This document shows, in pieces, positions 26,544 through 33,565 of a stretch of 43,455 bases of DNA. Under the pieces are notes generated by a model. That model was not told the origin of the DNA. It saw nothing but the letters and a program-made list of their open reading frames with translations, and ran no database searches. Origin of the DNA: an uncultured beta proteobacterium. GTDB lineage: Bacteria; Pseudomonadota; Gammaproteobacteria; Burkholderiales; SG8-41. Location of the stretch: the NCBI GenBank assembly GCA_902825845.1, contig CADECM010000048.1:1-43455 (forward strand), given 5' to 3'. The translations under genes and the position numbers were made by a program. How positions within the stretch are numbered: the first letter of the stretch is position 1; each line of letters starts with the position of its first letter.

Positions 26544-26657
26544 GCCCGTATCATCCCGCCGTCGCGGCTGCGCGCCCTGCGGCTGTCACGATGAAGATGG
26601 ACGCGGAGTTTTCGGATTGGCTTCAAAATGGTGCACTAAGCGTTTGAACTGGCAGTG

Positions 26658-26691
26658 ATTCTAGGACGCCAGTGTTGCGGGCATGTGACAC
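26658..26691 (-). promoter_or_regulatory. Candidate Pho promoter of methyltransferase-PlcP operon
   Basis: Read on the minus strand: GTGTCAC (26691-26685), ATGC, CCGCAAC (26680-26674), then ten bases, then TAGAAT at 26663-26658. This is the layout of a PhoB promoter, where the box replaces the -35 and the -10 follows ten bases on. Half-sites match CTGT(C/A)A(C/T) at 6 and 5 of 7; the -10 matches TATAAT at 5 of 6. The 5' leader to ATG 26543 would be about 108 bases. Confidence 0.5.
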
Positions 26692-26785
26692 GCGAGGTCC
26701 CGCGGGCATTACCGCTGGCCTATTGCACGAAACGCACTATCGATGCGGCGCCCTCGCAAGCCTTTTCATCGCCGAGCGTGGATAC

Positions 26786-26841
26786 ATTTCACCGATACGT
26801 CATGAAAACGCCATTGCGCTGTCATCGGCACCGCGCATGAT
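26786..26841 (+). promoter_or_regulatory. Candidate Pho-box array and -10 of ugd
   Basis: Four heptamers every 11 bp: ATTTCAC (26786), ACGTCAT (26797), ACGCCAT (26808) and CTGTCAT (26819), the last a perfect Pho half-site. CATGAT at 26836-26841 follows after exactly ten bases as a possible -10 (4 of 6). By-eye matches of the first three are 5, 5 and 4 of 7. The gene start is 47 bases beyond the array. Confidence 0.5.
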
Positions 26842-26871
26842 CTGCCGGTCGCTACTCCTTTTCGAACATTC

Positions 26872-28335
26872 ATGAAAATCACGGTGGTGGGCGCGGGGTA
26901 TGTTGGGCTGGTGACCGCGGCTTGTCTGGCGGAACTTGGCCATCAGGTTACCAACGTCGATCACGACGATGATCGCATTCGGGCGCTGCAGGCGGGCGGC
27001 ATGCCGATTTTCGAACCAGGGTTGGATGTTGTCGTGGCGCGCAACCACGCCGCGGGCCGCCTTTCGTTTTCGGCTTGGTTGCCGAGCGCAATGCGCGATA
27101 CGCAAGTGGTTTTTATTGCAGTGGGCACGCCGCCCGTGGAGGACGGTGCCGCTGACCTTCAGCATGTGCTGAAGGTGGCACGGCAAATTGCCGGGCAACT
27201 GCGCGACTTCACGGTGGTGGTCAACAAATCAACGGTGCCGGTGGGGACTGCGGCGCGCGTCGAAGCCGAGATGCGTGCGGTGATCACGAGCCAAGGCCGG
27301 GAGCGGCAGGCGTTTGCCGTGGTGTCAAATCCCGAGTTTCTCAAGGAAGGTTCGGCCATAGAAGACTTCATGCGGCCTGACCGCATCGTCATCGGTGTGC
27401 CGCAAACGCCGGAGGGTGGCCGGGCACGCGAGATCATGAGCCGTCTTTACGCGCCGTTTAACCGCCACCACGACCGGACGATCTGGATGGATGTCGCCAG
27501 CGCGGAACTGACCAAGTACGCCGCCAATGCGATGCTGGCAACACGCATTTCGTTCATGAACGAAATGGCGAATCTGGCCGATCAACTTGGCGCCGACATC
27601 GATGCGGTGCGGCGCGGCATCGGCGCCGACAGCCGCATCGGCCACGGCTTCCTGTATGCCGGCACCGGCTATGGCGGAAGTTGTTTTCCAAAGGACACCC
27701 GCGCCTTGATTCAAACCGCGGCGCGGCTCGGTCTCGCGATGCAAGTCGTGGCCGCCACTGAACGCGTCAACATGGCGCAAAAGTCAGCCTTGGTCAGGCA
27801 CGTCGTCGATCTGTTTGGCAACGCGCTCGAGGGTTTGCGATTCGCGGTGTGGGGCCTCGCGTTCAAGCCCAATACCGACGACATGCGTGACGCGCCCAGC
27901 CGCGTCGCAATCGCCGAGTTGCTAAAACGCGGCGCGCAAGTCGTGGCCTACGACCCGGTGGCCATGCGCGCCGCGCACGCGCCGCTCGCTGGCGATCTCG
28001 ATCAGGCCACTGACTCGCTGAATCGCTTGCATTTTGCCGATGACCCGTACGACGCGTTGAACGACGCGGACGCTTTGCTGGTGGTGACGGAGTGGAAGTG
28101 CTTCCAGAACCCCGATTTCGACGCCTTGGTGCGCCGCATGCGCCAACCGATCATTATTGACGGGCGCAACATTTACGATCCGGCGCAGTTATACGATAAC
28201 GGTATCGTGTATCGGGGAATCGGGCGGCGCAATCGGCTGACCCGTACTGATCGGCCCATCGCGCATACCGCACGTTCTGCAGCTGGAACAGTGCCGCACG
28301 CGCCTCTGTCCGCCGGCATCGCGGCAAGCGCGTAG
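26872..28335 (+). CDS. ugd: UDP-glucose 6-dehydrogenase
   Basis: 487 residues; oxidises UDP-glucose to UDP-glucuronate with two NAD+. The Rossmann motif VGAGYVGLV is at residues 5-13. NPEFLKEGSAIEDF (163-176), KYAANAMLATRISFMNE around 225 and the catalytic cysteine Cys271 in GGSCFPKDT are all present, as is the NTDDMRDAPS region near 335. The last 30 residues, rich in Arg/Ala, are beyond the usual end. The stop codon TAG lies at the first base of a palindromic repeat, so the tail may have been altered by that insertion. UDP-glucuronate could feed exopolysaccharide or, given the neighbours, glucuronosyl lipids made by the glycosyltransferase at 20272. Confidence 0.94.
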   Translation: MKITVVGAGYVGLVTAACLAELGHQVTNVDHDDDRIRALQAGGMPIFEPGLDVVVARNHAAGRLSFSAWLPSAMRDTQVVFIAVGTPPVEDGAADLQHVLKVARQIAGQLRDFTVVVNKSTVPVGTAARVEAEMRAVITSQGRERQAFAVVSNPEFLKEGSAIEDFMRPDRIVIGVPQTPEGGRAREIMSRLYAPFNRHHDRTIWMDVASAELTKYAANAMLATRISFMNEMANLADQLGADIDAVRRGIGADSRIGHGFLYAGTGYGGSCFPKDTRALIQTAARLGLAMQVVAATERVNMAQKSALVRHVVDLFGNALEGLRFAVWGLAFKPNTDDMRDAPSRVAIAELLKRGAQVVAYDPVAMRAAHAPLAGDLDQATDSLNRLHFADDPYDALNDADALLVVTEWKCFQNPDFDALVRRMRQPIIIDGRNIYDPAQLYDNGIVYRGIGRRNRLTRTDRPIAHTARSAAGTVPHAPLSAGIAASA

Positions 28336-28510
28336 AGCCTGTAATGAACTTCAGAAATATTGTTTAAAATCAATAACTTATACGATTCGTTTTCCTTCAT
28401 CCCCGCCCCTCTCCCGGCGGGCAAGAGGCGAAAAGCCCTTCTCCCTTCGGGAGAAGGGTTGGGATGAGGGAGACGATTTTCGATTTCACGGAAGTTCATA
28501 ACAGGCTCTA
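28333..28510. repeat. MITE-like element with REP core downstream of ugd
   Basis: 178 bases. TAGAGCCTGTAATGAACTTC at 28333-28352 pairs with GAAGTTCATAACAGGCTCTA at 28491-28510; the match continues a few bases inward with a small gap. Inside are a dispersed-motif copy (28359-28380) and a REP core: CCCGCCCCTCTCCCGGCGGG, then CTTCTCCCTTCGGGAGAAGG near 28438-28457. The first three bases are the ugd stop codon. Confidence 0.75.
28359..28380 (+). repeat. Dispersed AT-rich motif, copy 6
   Basis: ATTGTTTAAAATCAATAACT followed by TA. It lies inside the left half of the MITE-like element after ugd. Confidence 0.65.
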
Positions 28511-28775
28511 GAACTCATTTCACAAATATTCACGCGTGCGACGGAGGTCCTGTGGGCGCAATGCAACAAGGACAAGCGCAGCAATATCGCGAATATTGCA
28601 AGCTTGGCTGACAAAGCAGCGCGCCCACAGGGCTCCGTCCCTAAGGGTTGTGGTCAAAATCGGTGCTGGCTTTATCGGACTCGTTGCTCATACTTGCGGT
28701 ATGAGCTTCCTCGTCCTTCGCGCCACCACCGATTTGGACCACAACGCAGCGCGCGAATATTTATGAAATGAGTTC
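28511..28775. repeat. Nested-palindrome element (multi-stem)
   Basis: 265 bases, directly abutting the previous element. The outer arms 28511-28535 and 28751-28775 (GAACTCATTTC and GAAATGAGTTC ends) match at 23 of 25. Stem 2 joins 28540-28559 with 28621-28640 (18 of 20 or better), with a further hairpin GCAATAT/ATATTGC at 28581-28599 in its loop. Stem 3 joins 28647-28669 with 28723-28745, and its loop holds the perfect hairpin GCTCATAC/GTATGAGC (28686-28706). An open frame at 28536-28766 has no recognisable domain. Confidence 0.75.
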
Positions 28776-28880
28776 AATTTGTTTTGCCGCGCCGGGGCCA
28801 CTGATGACTCGCTCCCGTTCAAACCGAAACAGGGCGGGTGGCGTGCCGCGACGCAAGCCACCCAGCATGGACGTTGCGGT

Positions 28881-29723
28881 CTACGCCTTCTTCGGCGTCC
28901 ACCCATACGCCCTGGCGCAGGCGCCGCCCATCAGCATCGCGCGTTCGCCGGCGCTCAGGCGGTCGGTGAGGCGGAAGGATTCGACGGCCTGTTCGTAGTT
29001 GACCACGGCGAAGGCGCGCGTCCAGTCGGTGCCCCACAGACAGCGTTCAAGGCCCCAGGCGTCGAACACGCGTGCGAGCGGGTCCCAGATGTCGGGGAAG
29101 GGATAGGGTGTCTGCGCCAGGGTGCAGGCGCCGCTGACCTTGACCACGGCATTCGGGCGCCGGGCAAGGTCCAGCAGCCCGGGTAACCCGGCCCACGGTT
29201 GTGGTGGGGCAGGCGGTGTGCGCGGCTGCATCAGGCCCAGGTGGTCGATGATGAAACGCGTGTCGGGATGGCGGTCGAGCAGCGCCGCAACCGCGTCCAG
29301 ATTTCCGGCGCACGACAGATTGACCGGGAAATCATGGCGCACGGCCGCGCGCGCGATGCGGTCGATGCCCGGGTCGGTGGCGCCGCGGCCGGCGTCCTTC
29401 CTGAGCATGATGCGAATGCCGACGGTGCCGGGCGTCCGCTTCCAGGCGGCGATGACATCGGCCACTGCCGGATCGTCCGGGTCGACCGGTTTGACGATGG
29501 CGAGGCGGTTGGGATGCGCCCGTTGCACGTCCACCGCATAGCTGGCGTCGTACTGGTAGAGGGAAAACGCAGAGATGAAGATCGCGCCATCGACGCCGAC
29601 CTTGTTCATCGCCGCGACCATTTCGTCGCCGGTAACATGCGGCGGCCAGTTGGGCACGCTGTGCCAGGGGCGCTGTGGGGTGTTGGCCTCATAGGCGTGA
29701 ACCTGGGAATCGATGATCGGCAT
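28881..29723 (-). CDS. Amidohydrolase_2 family protein, paralogue A
   Basis: 280 residues. The N-terminus IIDSQVHAYEANTP has Gln where the first metal His of the D-x-H-x-H motif usually lies. RFIIDHLGLMQPRTPPAPP (about residue 155) and LWGTDWTRAF (near 235) complete the amidohydrolase-2 fold. Members of this type can be metal-free lactonases or hydrolases of dicarboxylate rings. ATG 29723 is preceded by GGAGGAGG. It is very similar along its full length to the gene at 39367-40209, so one is a duplicate of the other. An alternative start at 29852 is unsupported. The IS91 remnant and the 112-bp repeat begin just behind its start. Confidence 0.88.
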   Translation of the reverse strand: MPIIDSQVHAYEANTPQRPWHSVPNWPPHVTGDEMVAAMNKVGVDGAIFISAFSLYQYDASYAVDVQRAHPNRLAIVKPVDPDDPAVADVIAAWKRTPGTVGIRIMLRKDAGRGATDPGIDRIARAAVRHDFPVNLSCAGNLDAVAALLDRHPDTRFIIDHLGLMQPRTPPAPPQPWAGLPGLLDLARRPNAVVKVSGACTLAQTPYPFPDIWDPLARVFDAWGLERCLWGTDWTRAFAVVNYEQAVESFRLTDRLSAGERAMLMGGACARAYGWTPKKA

Positions 29724-29783
29724 CAGGCGCCTCCTCCATGGTGAATGGCATTGCGTCATTCCAACAGGGAACGCGCGCACTGT

Positions 29784-29895
29784 CCATGGCGGCGCGGCAC
29801 GCGGCGCATTGCAACGGTGGGCGGCTGGCTGACGCCGCGCGCGTTGCGGCATGGATTGACACGCGGTTGAAGATCAGGGTTAAGACTCCCGCGCC
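29784..29895 (+). repeat. 112-bp direct repeat, left copy
   Basis: Starts CCATGGCGGCGCGGCACGCG and ends near AAGACTCCCGCGCC. It is nearly identical (about 107 of 112) to 33407-33518. It lies upstream of the IS91-family remnant and is probably an insertion-element end. Confidence 0.85.
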
Positions 29896-30057
29896 AGTGC
29901 AGCTCGCAGTAGACAGGCAGGGCGGCAGGCGCCGGAAGTGCAGGCAGGGGCATGAAATAAGAATGAATAAAATCAGATACTTGAAAAAAACAGGCTATAT
30001 AACAACAGTATATTATGTAATCCTCTTCACCCCACCACGCCCGGCGAGCCCGCCGGC
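29896..30057. other. AT-rich spacer before the transposase remnant
   Basis: Contains copy 7 of the dispersed motif and an AT-rich run to about 30022. The transposase homology begins near 30058 without a clear start codon. Part of a gene-free gap of about 330 bases after amidohydrolase A. No gene. Confidence 0.5.
29966..29983 (+). repeat. Dispersed AT-rich motif, copy 7
   Basis: AATAAAATCAGATACTTG, a variant with CAGATA in place of CAAATA. It includes CTTG, a known IS91-type target tetranucleotide, at its right end. Copy 8 lies on the other side of the transposase remnant. Confidence 0.45.
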
Positions 30058-30903
30058 AAAGCCGCCTACCAGCGCCACCGCCCCGAGCCCACACCCCTGT
30101 ATCGCGTGGTGGCCGCGCACGCGCGCACCTTCCTGGCGCAATGTGAAGCAGCCGGTGCGCCGCTGCCGCGCTTTATTCAAGAAGAGATTCACGCGTACCT
30201 CGCCTGCGGCATCCTTGCCCACGGCTTCATCCGCCTCACCTGCGATACTTGCCGCCGCGACACCCTGGTGGCATTCAGTTGCAAGCGGCGTGGCATCTGC
30301 CCCTCGTGGGGCATACGGCGCATGAACGAAGCAGCGGCGACGCTTTCCGATAGCATTATTCCCCGCGTGCCGGTGCGCCAATGGGTGCTGTCATTTCCCA
30401 TCCCGCTGAGAAGCTTGTTCGCGGTGCACCCCGAGCTCATCACCCCGGCGCTGAGCAACGCGCGGCTGAGTATCAACGGCAAAGGGAAAGTCATCCTCAA
30501 ACTCAAAACCCCGTGGGCGGATGGCGCGACCCACATCACGCAACGGCTGGCGGCGCTGGTGCCAAGGCCGCGGCTGCACCTGACGTGGTTTCACGGCGTG
30601 CTGGCGCCGAACGCCAAATTCAGATCGAAGGTGGTGCCGGGGGCGCGGACGCAGAAAACACCGGAGCCAGCAGCAGCAGAAGACCCCGTCTGCGCACACA
30701 GCGCGCGCATGCGCTGGGCGCAAATGCTCAAGCGCGTGTTCGACATTGACATGGAACGTTGCGAATGCGGCGGCAAGCTCAAGTTGATCGCCGTGATCGA
30801 GCAGCCCGACGTGATCGAGAAAATATTCACGCACCTGGGGCTAGCCCCGCAGCCGCTGCCGATCGTTCCGGTGCGGCGGGAGGCGTTGTTCGAAGTGGCA
30901 TGA
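30058..30903 (+). pseudogene. IS91-family transposase, internally deleted
   Basis: The frame from about 30058 reads AAYQRHRPEPTPLYRVVAAH, then the N-terminal Cys-rich zinc region CDTCRRD...CKRRGICPSWG and PRVPVRQWVLSFPIPLR, all typical of IS91-family (Y2) transposases. After HPELITPAL (about 30456) it jumps to a C-terminal part: LKLKTPWADGATHI, RLHLTWFHGVLAPNAKFR, and MERCECGGKLKLIAVI. The middle, with the HUH histidines and the Y2 tyrosines, is missing, and a short segment after GATHI is also gone. Total length is about 280 residues against roughly 400 or more in intact relatives. It cannot be active. No good start codon is present. Confidence 0.85.
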
Positions 30904-30980
30904 CACGCGCGTATCGGACGGTATGGACCGGGGTCGAGGATAGCATTCGAGCTGCACGGATGCGCCGCTCAAAAGATGAC

Positions 30981-30998
30981 ATTAAATCAGATAGTTAA
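30981..30998 (+). repeat. Dispersed AT-rich motif, copy 8
   Basis: ATTAAATCAGATAGTTAA. It resembles copy 7 more than the others (shared AAATCAGATA). The two copies bracket the IS91 remnant in the same orientation, about 1.0 kb apart. Confidence 0.4.
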
Positions 30999-31119
30999 CG
31001 ACAGTCCTTTCGACGGGTTGGGAGGGGGCCGTCTGGTGGTCGGGGCTTGGCGCTGCAATTTGACCGGTTGCGTGCGGGTGGATGCAGTGGGGTATATGCA
31101 AAAAGGGTTTTTGAATTTC

Positions 31120-31191
31120 CTATCCCCAGCGACGCCGGCGGCCGCATCGAAGAAAGTCGTCGGCTCCGATGAGGAATGGCAGAAGTTTTAG
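31120..31191 (+). pseudogene. Methyl-accepting chemotaxis protein C-terminal tail fragment
   Basis: The frame ends LSPATPAAASKKVVGSDEEWQKF then TAG. An Ala/Pro/Lys linker followed by an acidic aromatic pentapeptide such as EEWQKF or DWEEF is typical of chemoreceptor C-termini that tether CheR/CheB. Upstream of 31120 the frame has no receptor homology. The matching signalling-domain fragment is at 33160-33405, which suggests one receptor gene was broken by rearrangement. Confidence 0.45.
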
Positions 31192-31535
31192 GGCAGTGCT
31201 TCGCGCGGGCAGCTATAACCTGGGTTCCGGCCCCCAGATCCAATTTCGGGCTGTGTGTCGCTGGAGCGAAGGGCGTGAGTCAGTCATGCGCTCGAGTCCC
31301 CAACAGCCTGCAACACGCCAATGGGTGGCGGCAATCAGGGTTGCTGCGATCAGAATTACAAGAAACCGTATCCGCTGGAATTTTGCGAAGCAGAGGCCGG
31401 AAAGTCTCCTGTGCCGTATTGCCGTGAATTTGTTTTGCTTCGGGGAAATGAATTGTGCATCCGGTCTAAAGTTTTCTGCTGATCATCCGATGAGCAGTTG
31501 ATCACCCCCTTAACGGCTTCTTGAGAGAGCGTGCG

Positions 31536-32012
31536 ATGGACCTTCCCAATACTGCCCCATTGATTCACTGCATATATTCCAGTGCGGCAACCCATGCCTT
31601 CAGCCCGGAAGAGCTTGCAGAATTGCTCAAAAAAGCACGCGAATTCAACGCGTTAAACGACTTGACGGGCATCCTGCTTTACGCCGAAGGCAGCTTTTTT
31701 CAGGTGCTGGAAGGGCCCGAGGAGGCTATTGCCGCACTCTACGCAAAGATTGAGAACGACAAGCGTCACGAGCAGGTCACCAAAATTATTTTGGAGCCCA
31801 TTCACAAGCGATCCTTTGCAGAGTGGACCATGGGATTTTCCAACGTCTCGCGAGAAGAACTTGCGAAAATGGAAGGCACAAACGACTTTTTCAGCAAAGC
31901 CCGATGCTTTGCTGATCTCGACTCCGGACGGGCCAAAAAACTGCTGGCGGCATTCCGCGATGGCCGCTGGCACAAGACGGCCCCGAGCATGCGGCAGAAA
32001 GTGGCGGCATGA
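31536..32012 (+). CDS. BLUF-domain blue-light sensor
   Basis: 158 residues with one BLUF domain (about 9-100) that binds FAD, plus a C-terminal helical extension of about 50 residues. Key residues all align with AppA at a constant offset of seven: Tyr14 (AppA Tyr21), Asn38 (Asn45), Gln56 (Gln63), Trp97 (Trp104) and Met99 (Met106). The photocycle site therefore appears intact. ATG 31536 is preceded by GAGAG; a TTG at 31521 is a weaker choice. Its stop overlaps the ATG of the EAL gene (ATGA), so the two are translationally coupled. The closest known arrangement is PapB-PapA of Rhodopseudomonas palustris. Confidence 0.94.
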   Translation: MDLPNTAPLIHCIYSSAATHAFSPEELAELLKKAREFNALNDLTGILLYAEGSFFQVLEGPEEAIAALYAKIENDKRHEQVTKIILEPIHKRSFAEWTMGFSNVSREELAKMEGTNDFFSKARCFADLDSGRAKKLLAAFRDGRWHKTAPSMRQKVAA

Positions 32013-32782
32013 GCGCTGGCCAGCAACTGCGTGTGGTTGATGCGGGGCAGTCACGGCCGAACACTTCGGCAGTGACGGTGCCGGCCTTTGCTTACGCGTT
32101 TCAGCCCATTGTTGACGTGGAGGCACGCAAAGTCGTGTCCTATGAGGCATTGGTGCGCGGGCTCGGCAATGAACCAGCGTTTCACGTCATCGAGCGTGTT
32201 CCCAAATGCAACAAGTATCAGTTCGACCAGGACAGTCGTGTCGCGGCCATTGCGCGGGCGGCGAAACTTGGGCTGGCCTGTGACCTCAATCTCAATTTTC
32301 TGCCGCAGGGATTGTATGAAGCGCCAGCCTCGATTAGCGCCACGCTCGATGCGGCCGTCGAAAACCATGTGGCCATCGAGCGTTTGAATCTCGAAGTCAC
32401 GGAAGAGGAGGTAATCGCCGATTGTGCGCATTTTGCCGCCAGGCTTAACGAGTATCGGCGCCTGGGGCTGAAGATCACCATTGACGATTTCGGCGCCGGC
32501 TACGCCGGGCTCAATCTTCTGGCGGAACTGCAACCCGATCAGGTCAAGATCGACATGAACCTGGTGCGCGGAATCGATAAACATGGGCCGCGTCAGGCCA
32601 TCGTATGCGCAGTGGCACAAGTGTGTACCGATCTGGGAATCGACGTGATTGCAGAGGGCATCGAAACGGTGCAGGAATATCGCTGGTTCGCGGATCAAGG
32701 TATCCACCTGTTCCAGGGCTACTTGTTTTCAAAGCCGGGCTTCGAATGCTTTCCGCCCGTGTGCTACCCCGCAAGCAATTGA
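32009..32782 (+). CDS. EAL-domain c-di-GMP phosphodiesterase
   Basis: 257 residues, almost entirely one EAL domain. The catalytic signature is intact: E46-A47-L48 in SYEALVRG, Asn in DLNLNF (about 94-96), Glu129 region in LEVTEEE, D159-D160 in IDDFGAGYAGL, Lys180 in VKID, Glu in AEGIET and FQGYLF. It should hydrolyse cyclic di-GMP to pGpG in the cytoplasm. The four-base overlap with the BLUF gene implies that the two proteins act as a pair, with light changing phosphodiesterase activity and so motility or biofilm. No GGDEF partner is visible. Confidence 0.93.
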   Translation: MSAGQQLRVVDAGQSRPNTSAVTVPAFAYAFQPIVDVEARKVVSYEALVRGLGNEPAFHVIERVPKCNKYQFDQDSRVAAIARAAKLGLACDLNLNFLPQGLYEAPASISATLDAAVENHVAIERLNLEVTEEEVIADCAHFAARLNEYRRLGLKITIDDFGAGYAGLNLLAELQPDQVKIDMNLVRGIDKHGPRQAIVCAVAQVCTDLGIDVIAEGIETVQEYRWFADQGIHLFQGYLFSKPGFECFPPVCYPASN

Positions 32783-33159
32783 CGCTTCAGATCGATTGCG
32801 CGCACTGGCACCAACCCGCGATTCCTTCCGACGACAGAGTTGCCTGACAATCGAGCCGTCAGTATCTCTTGGCATTAAAACTTCAATTAACAAGAATTCT
32901 TTACACGCCATGCAGTTAATCTGGTCGTTCTACCGATCAGGCTGAGCTTGTCGAAGACTGGACGCAGTGATAGCCCTTGGCTCGCTGTGGGCGAACGGCG
33001 GGTTAAGCGAACGGGAGGCGGTAGCCCGCACAATTCACCCGCTGACAGGCTGACCAGCGTTGCTTGGATTGCGCGATCCGCTCGTAGGCATCTACGAGCT
33101 GAACTACCAAGACCGTCGCCTGTCGGCTCCAGGCTGGCGGCGGCGTTGCCCGGCATCCT
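32783..33159. other. Non-coding stretch after the EAL gene
   Basis: About 380 bases. GGCTGAGCTTGTCGAAGACT at 32940-32959 contains the GCTGAGCTTGTCGAAG core often seen in small intergenic repeats of Betaproteobacteria. Frames on both strands are open for long stretches, but no family motif was recognised. The region 32880-32905 is AT-rich. Confidence 0.4.
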
Positions 33160-33405
33160 CGGCCGCTGCAACGCTCGTCCACTGCGGCAAAATCGAACAA
33201 GAAACTGATCACCGACTCGGTGAACCAGGTGGACACCGGCACGCAACTGGTGGACCAGGCGGGCAATACCATGGAGGAAGTCGTGACCCCGGTCCAGCGC
33301 GTGAGTGACATCATTCCCGAGATCACGGCGGCGAACCATGAACAGAGCGCAGGCATCGAGCAGGTGCACCAGGCGATCACGCAGATGGACGAGGTGATGC
33401 AGCAG
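33160..33405 (+). pseudogene. Methyl-accepting chemotaxis protein signalling-domain fragment
   Basis: About 82 codons reading LQRSSTAAKSNKKLITDSVN, then QVDTGTQLVDQAGNTMEEVV, then PEITAANHEQSAGIEQVHQA and ITQMDEVMQQ. This is the C-terminal half of a chemoreceptor helical hairpin after the tip. It breaks off exactly where the 112-bp repeat starts (33406-33407); normally NAALVEEA and a tail would follow. Upstream of 33160 the receptor homology is lost. It is a remnant without start codon or ligand-binding part. Confidence 0.8.
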
Positions 33406-33406
33406 C

Positions 33407-33518
33407 CCATGGCGGCGCGGCACGCGGCGCATCACAACGGTGGGCGGCTGGCTGACGCCGCGCGCGTTGCGGCATGGATTGACACGCGGTTGAAGATCAG
33501 GATTAAGATTCCCGTGCC
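33407..33518 (+). repeat. 112-bp direct repeat, right copy
   Basis: Near-identical to 29784-29895 in the same orientation. It begins directly after the MQQ codons of the chemoreceptor fragment, so the boundary is an insertion junction. The sequence continues unique after about 33518. Confidence 0.85.
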
Positions 33519-33565
33519 GCAGCGACACAAGTCCCGTTCAGACAACCTTGCGATGGAGATTTCCC

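Larger units (their letters stand above)
26544..26871. other. Divergent control region with two Pho-box-like sites
   Basis: 328 bases between the leftward methyltransferase-phosphoesterase operon and the rightward UDP-glucose dehydrogenase gene. It contains no convincing gene. It holds a leftward site (26658-26691) and a rightward array (26786-26841), both described separately. Confidence 0.55.
30904..31535. other. Intergenic region between transposase remnant and BLUF gene
   Basis: 632 bases. It holds copy 8 of the dispersed motif (30981-30998) and a short chemoreceptor tail fragment (31120-31191). Nothing else is recognisable; the remaining short frames lack family motifs. The promoter of the BLUF-EAL pair should lie in 31300-31520; no strong sigma-70 site stands out. 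Confidence 0.5.

Noticed and set aside
26537..26554. CTGTCAT-GCCC-GTATCAT on the plus strand as another Pho box
   Set aside because: It overlaps the start codon of the leftward methyltransferase gene, points the wrong way for it and is over 300 bases from ugd; probably chance.
28536..28766. 76-codon open frame in the nested palindrome
   Set aside because: It lies entirely within the stems, has no ribosome site or recognised domain, and its sequence is explained by the inverted repeats.
32887..33528. 213-codon minus-strand frame across the 112-bp repeat
   Set aside because: It runs antisense through the chemoreceptor fragment and the repeat; the sense strand has real receptor homology.
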